Assembly (NCBI RefSeq): GCF_900114615.1 | Contig: NZ_FOTS01000010.1 | Location: forward strand, 1-64,000 | Direction: 5' to 3' | DNA: 64,000 nucleotides | Source of the DNA: Pelosinus propionicus DSM 13327 | GTDB lineage: Bacteria; Bacillota; Negativicutes; DSM-13327 | In this document: positions 62,654 through 64,000 of the stretch, piece after piece | Numbering within the stretch: position 1 is the first letter of the stretch | Layout: every line of letters begins with the position of its first letter | The notes under the pieces: generated by a model | Told to the model about the DNA's origin: nothing | Databases searched by the model: none | Seen by the model: only the letters and a program-made list of their open reading frames with translations | Made by a program: the position numbers and the translations under genes

Positions 62654-64000
62654 ATGTCAATGAACTCAATTTATGATGTAAAAGATGTATCTTTATATGA
62701 CATTTTCACTCATGCTGAGGGACCGAAAGGAAAGCTGCCTTTTACGGAAGAGTTCTTAAGAAAATCACCAAGTGGACATATTTTTGGAATGACTCTAAAT
62801 GCTGGTATGGGCTGGAATCCGGAAAGGCTTAATGATGATGACGTACTTATTTTAAGCACTCAAGGAGGAATCCGTGGTGAAGACGGCAGCACCATAGCTG
62901 TGGGGCTACATACAGGCCACTTTGAATTAGGTTTGCAGATGCGTGCAGCCGCTGATGAACTAGCACGCCATGGTGCCATACCATATGCAGCATGTGTTAC
63001 CGATCCTTGTGACGGGAGAAGCCAAGGAACAACGGGCATGTTTGACTCATTGCCTTATCGCAATGATGCTGCAATCGTGCTGAGACGATTGGCACGGTCT
63101 CTTCCAACAAGAAAAGTAGTAATGGGTATTGCTACTTGCGATAAGGGATTGCCAGCAATGATGATGGCATTGTCATCAATGCATGATTTTCCGACTGTTC
63201 TTGTCCCAGGAGGTGCAACGCTTCAACCTGTAAAAGGTGAAGATGCTGGAACGGTTCAGACAATCGGGGTTCGGTTTGCCAGTAATGAAATTTCTTTTGA
63301 TGAAGCGGCAAGAGTAGGTTGCAGTGCTTGTGCATCTGCTGGCGGCGGATGTCAATTTTTCGGAACGGCAGGGACTTCCCAGGTCATAGCGGAATCATTG
63401 GGGCTCGCAATTACACATTCCGCTTTAGCGCCTTCGGGTCAGCCAATTTGGGAAGAAATTGCAAGACAGTCTGCTAGAGCTGTAATGGAATTAAAAGAAA
63501 AGGGTATTACAACAAAGGATATTATTACTGATAAGGCAATTGAAAATGCAATGGTTCTACATGCGGCATTTGGCGGCTCGACAAATTTACTTCTTCATTT
63601 GCCAGCTATTGCTTTTTCAGCAAATTGTAGGGTGCCTACAGTAGATGACTGGGCTGCCGTTAATAAAAAAGTTCCTCGTTTAGTCAGTGTCATGCCAATT
63701 GGCCCGGTTAACTATCCAACAGTAAGTGTTTTTTTAGCTGGTGGAGTTCCAGAAGTGATGCTTCGTTTAAGAGAACTAGGTTTGCTGCATGAAGATGTTA
63801 TGACAGTTACGGGTGATACATTAGGAGCTAACTTAGATTGGTGGGAAAAATCGGCGAGACGTCAAAAATGCAGGGAGCGATTAGAATCATTAGATGGGAT
63901 AAATCCTGACGATGTAATTATGACTCCTACCAAAGCTAAGGAGAGAGGGTTAACATCTACGGTTACATTTCCTGTTGGAAACATTGCTCCAGAGGGATCG
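62654..64000 (+). CDS. yjhG: YjhG/YagF-type xylonate dehydratase (3' end outside window)
   Basis: The frame is open from ATG 62654 (AAGGAGG 8 nt upstream) to the window edge, 449 codons. It is a dihydroxy-acid dehydratase/6-phosphogluconate dehydratase (IlvD/Edd) fold protein. The stretches [80 protein letters not shown] (cluster cysteines) and [13 protein letters not shown] match the E. coli YjhG/YagF branch, which dehydrates D-xylonate to 2-keto-3-deoxy-xylonate. The family has about 650 aa, so roughly 200 residues lie beyond the window. It is divergent from the IclR regulator and probably heads an aldonate operon. Confidence 0.9.
   Translation, partial: MSMNSIYDVKDVSLYDIFTHAEGPKGKLPFTEEFLRKSPSGHIFGMTLNAGMGWNPERLNDDDVLILSTQGGIRGEDGSTIAVGLHTGHFELGLQMRAAADELARHGAIPYAACVTDPCDGRSQGTTGMFDSLPYRNDAAIVLRRLARSLPTRKVVMGIATCDKGLPAMMMALSSMHDFPTVLVPGGATLQPVKGEDAGTVQTIGVRFASNEISFDEAARVGCSACASAGGGCQFFGTAGTSQVIAESLGLAITHSALAPSGQPIWEEIARQSARAVMELKEKGITTKDIITDKAIENAMVLHAAFGGSTNLLLHLPAIAFSANCRVPTVDDWAAVNKKVPRLVSVMPIGPVNYPTVSVFLAGGVPEVMLRLRELGLLHEDVMTVTGDTLGANLDWWEKSARRQKCRERLESLDGINPDDVIMTPTKAKERGLTSTVTFPVGNIAPEGS

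Noticed and set aside
1-64000. CRISPR array, tRNA or rRNA genes, prophage
   Set aside because: No regularly spaced repeats, tRNA cloverleaf signatures, rRNA sequence or phage structural genes were seen on reading both strands.

Overview
The window is about 40% GC and looks like the chromosome of a diderm Firmicute of the Negativicutes, most likely Sporomusaceae and close to Pelosinus. The genes use AGGAGG-type ribosome sites and Firmicute regulatory devices (T-box, LevR-type PTS regulator, sigma-54 regulators with PrpR_N domains). They also encode outer-membrane functions: a TonB-dependent receptor, an LptA/OstA-like protein and two RND pumps. The genus is an inference from gene content; no rRNA, tRNA, IS element or CRISPR array was seen.

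Regions. (1) 0.3-8.7 kb: a mannose-family PTS operon (EIIA-EIIB-EIIC-EIID) followed by araM (glycerol-1-phosphate dehydrogenase) and araL (HAD phosphatase), with its LevR-type regulator. A sigma-54 promoter and repeated TGTGTCT elements lie between regulator and operon. Both araL and the regulator carry an apparent single-base frameshift. (2) 8.8-13.3 kb: a TetR regulator, a small protein, an LptA-like protein, a doubly frameshifted class 3 lipase, a DUF4405-like membrane protein and the tail of a dead EamA transporter. (3) 13.3-21.6 kb: a LysR regulator; a chemoreceptor behind a c-di-GMP-I riboswitch; a BASS transporter plus LarA-like racemase behind a T-box; and a TonB receptor with a Fur box. 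(4) 21.8-28.8 kb: mostly single genes (a 29-aa peptide, LysE exporter, PaaK-like ligase, YjdM/PhnA, radical SAM/SPASM, PruA, orphan EIIA-Lac). (5) 28.8-36.0 kb: a tetR-adaptor-RND pump operon and a dCache chemoreceptor. (6) 36.1-53.8 kb: a catabolic island with two convergent PrpR_N/PAS/sigma-54 regulators and four transcription units, each with a -24/-12 promoter. It encodes two DASS carriers, a TctA-like permease with a small membrane partner, three dehydrogenases of different folds, two metal-dependent hydrolases, an HD hydrolase, a lactonase and an RraA-family aldolase. (7) 54.1-60.0 kb: a second RND pump with a divergent MerR/BmrR-like activator and an SMR pump. (8) 60.2-64.0 kb: an orphan ABC binding lipoprotein and an IclR regulator divergent from a YjhG/YagF-type xylonate dehydratase that runs off the window.

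How the parts fit. The most unusual unit is region 6. Four promoters of the form (C/T)TGGCAT-N6/7-TGCA, with shared upstream motifs (TTGCTACRT, GCAAATAGCTA), point to one sigma-54 regulon run by two sibling sensors, for uptake and breakdown of an organic acid, lactone or acyl derivative that cannot be named from the sequence. The T-box in front of a transporter/racemase pair, rather than a tRNA synthetase or a known amino-acid biosynthesis gene, suggests an amino-acid-responsive 2-oxo/2-hydroxy-acid system. Several frameshifts (araL, levR, lipase twice) are either gene decay or assembly errors and should be checked in reads.
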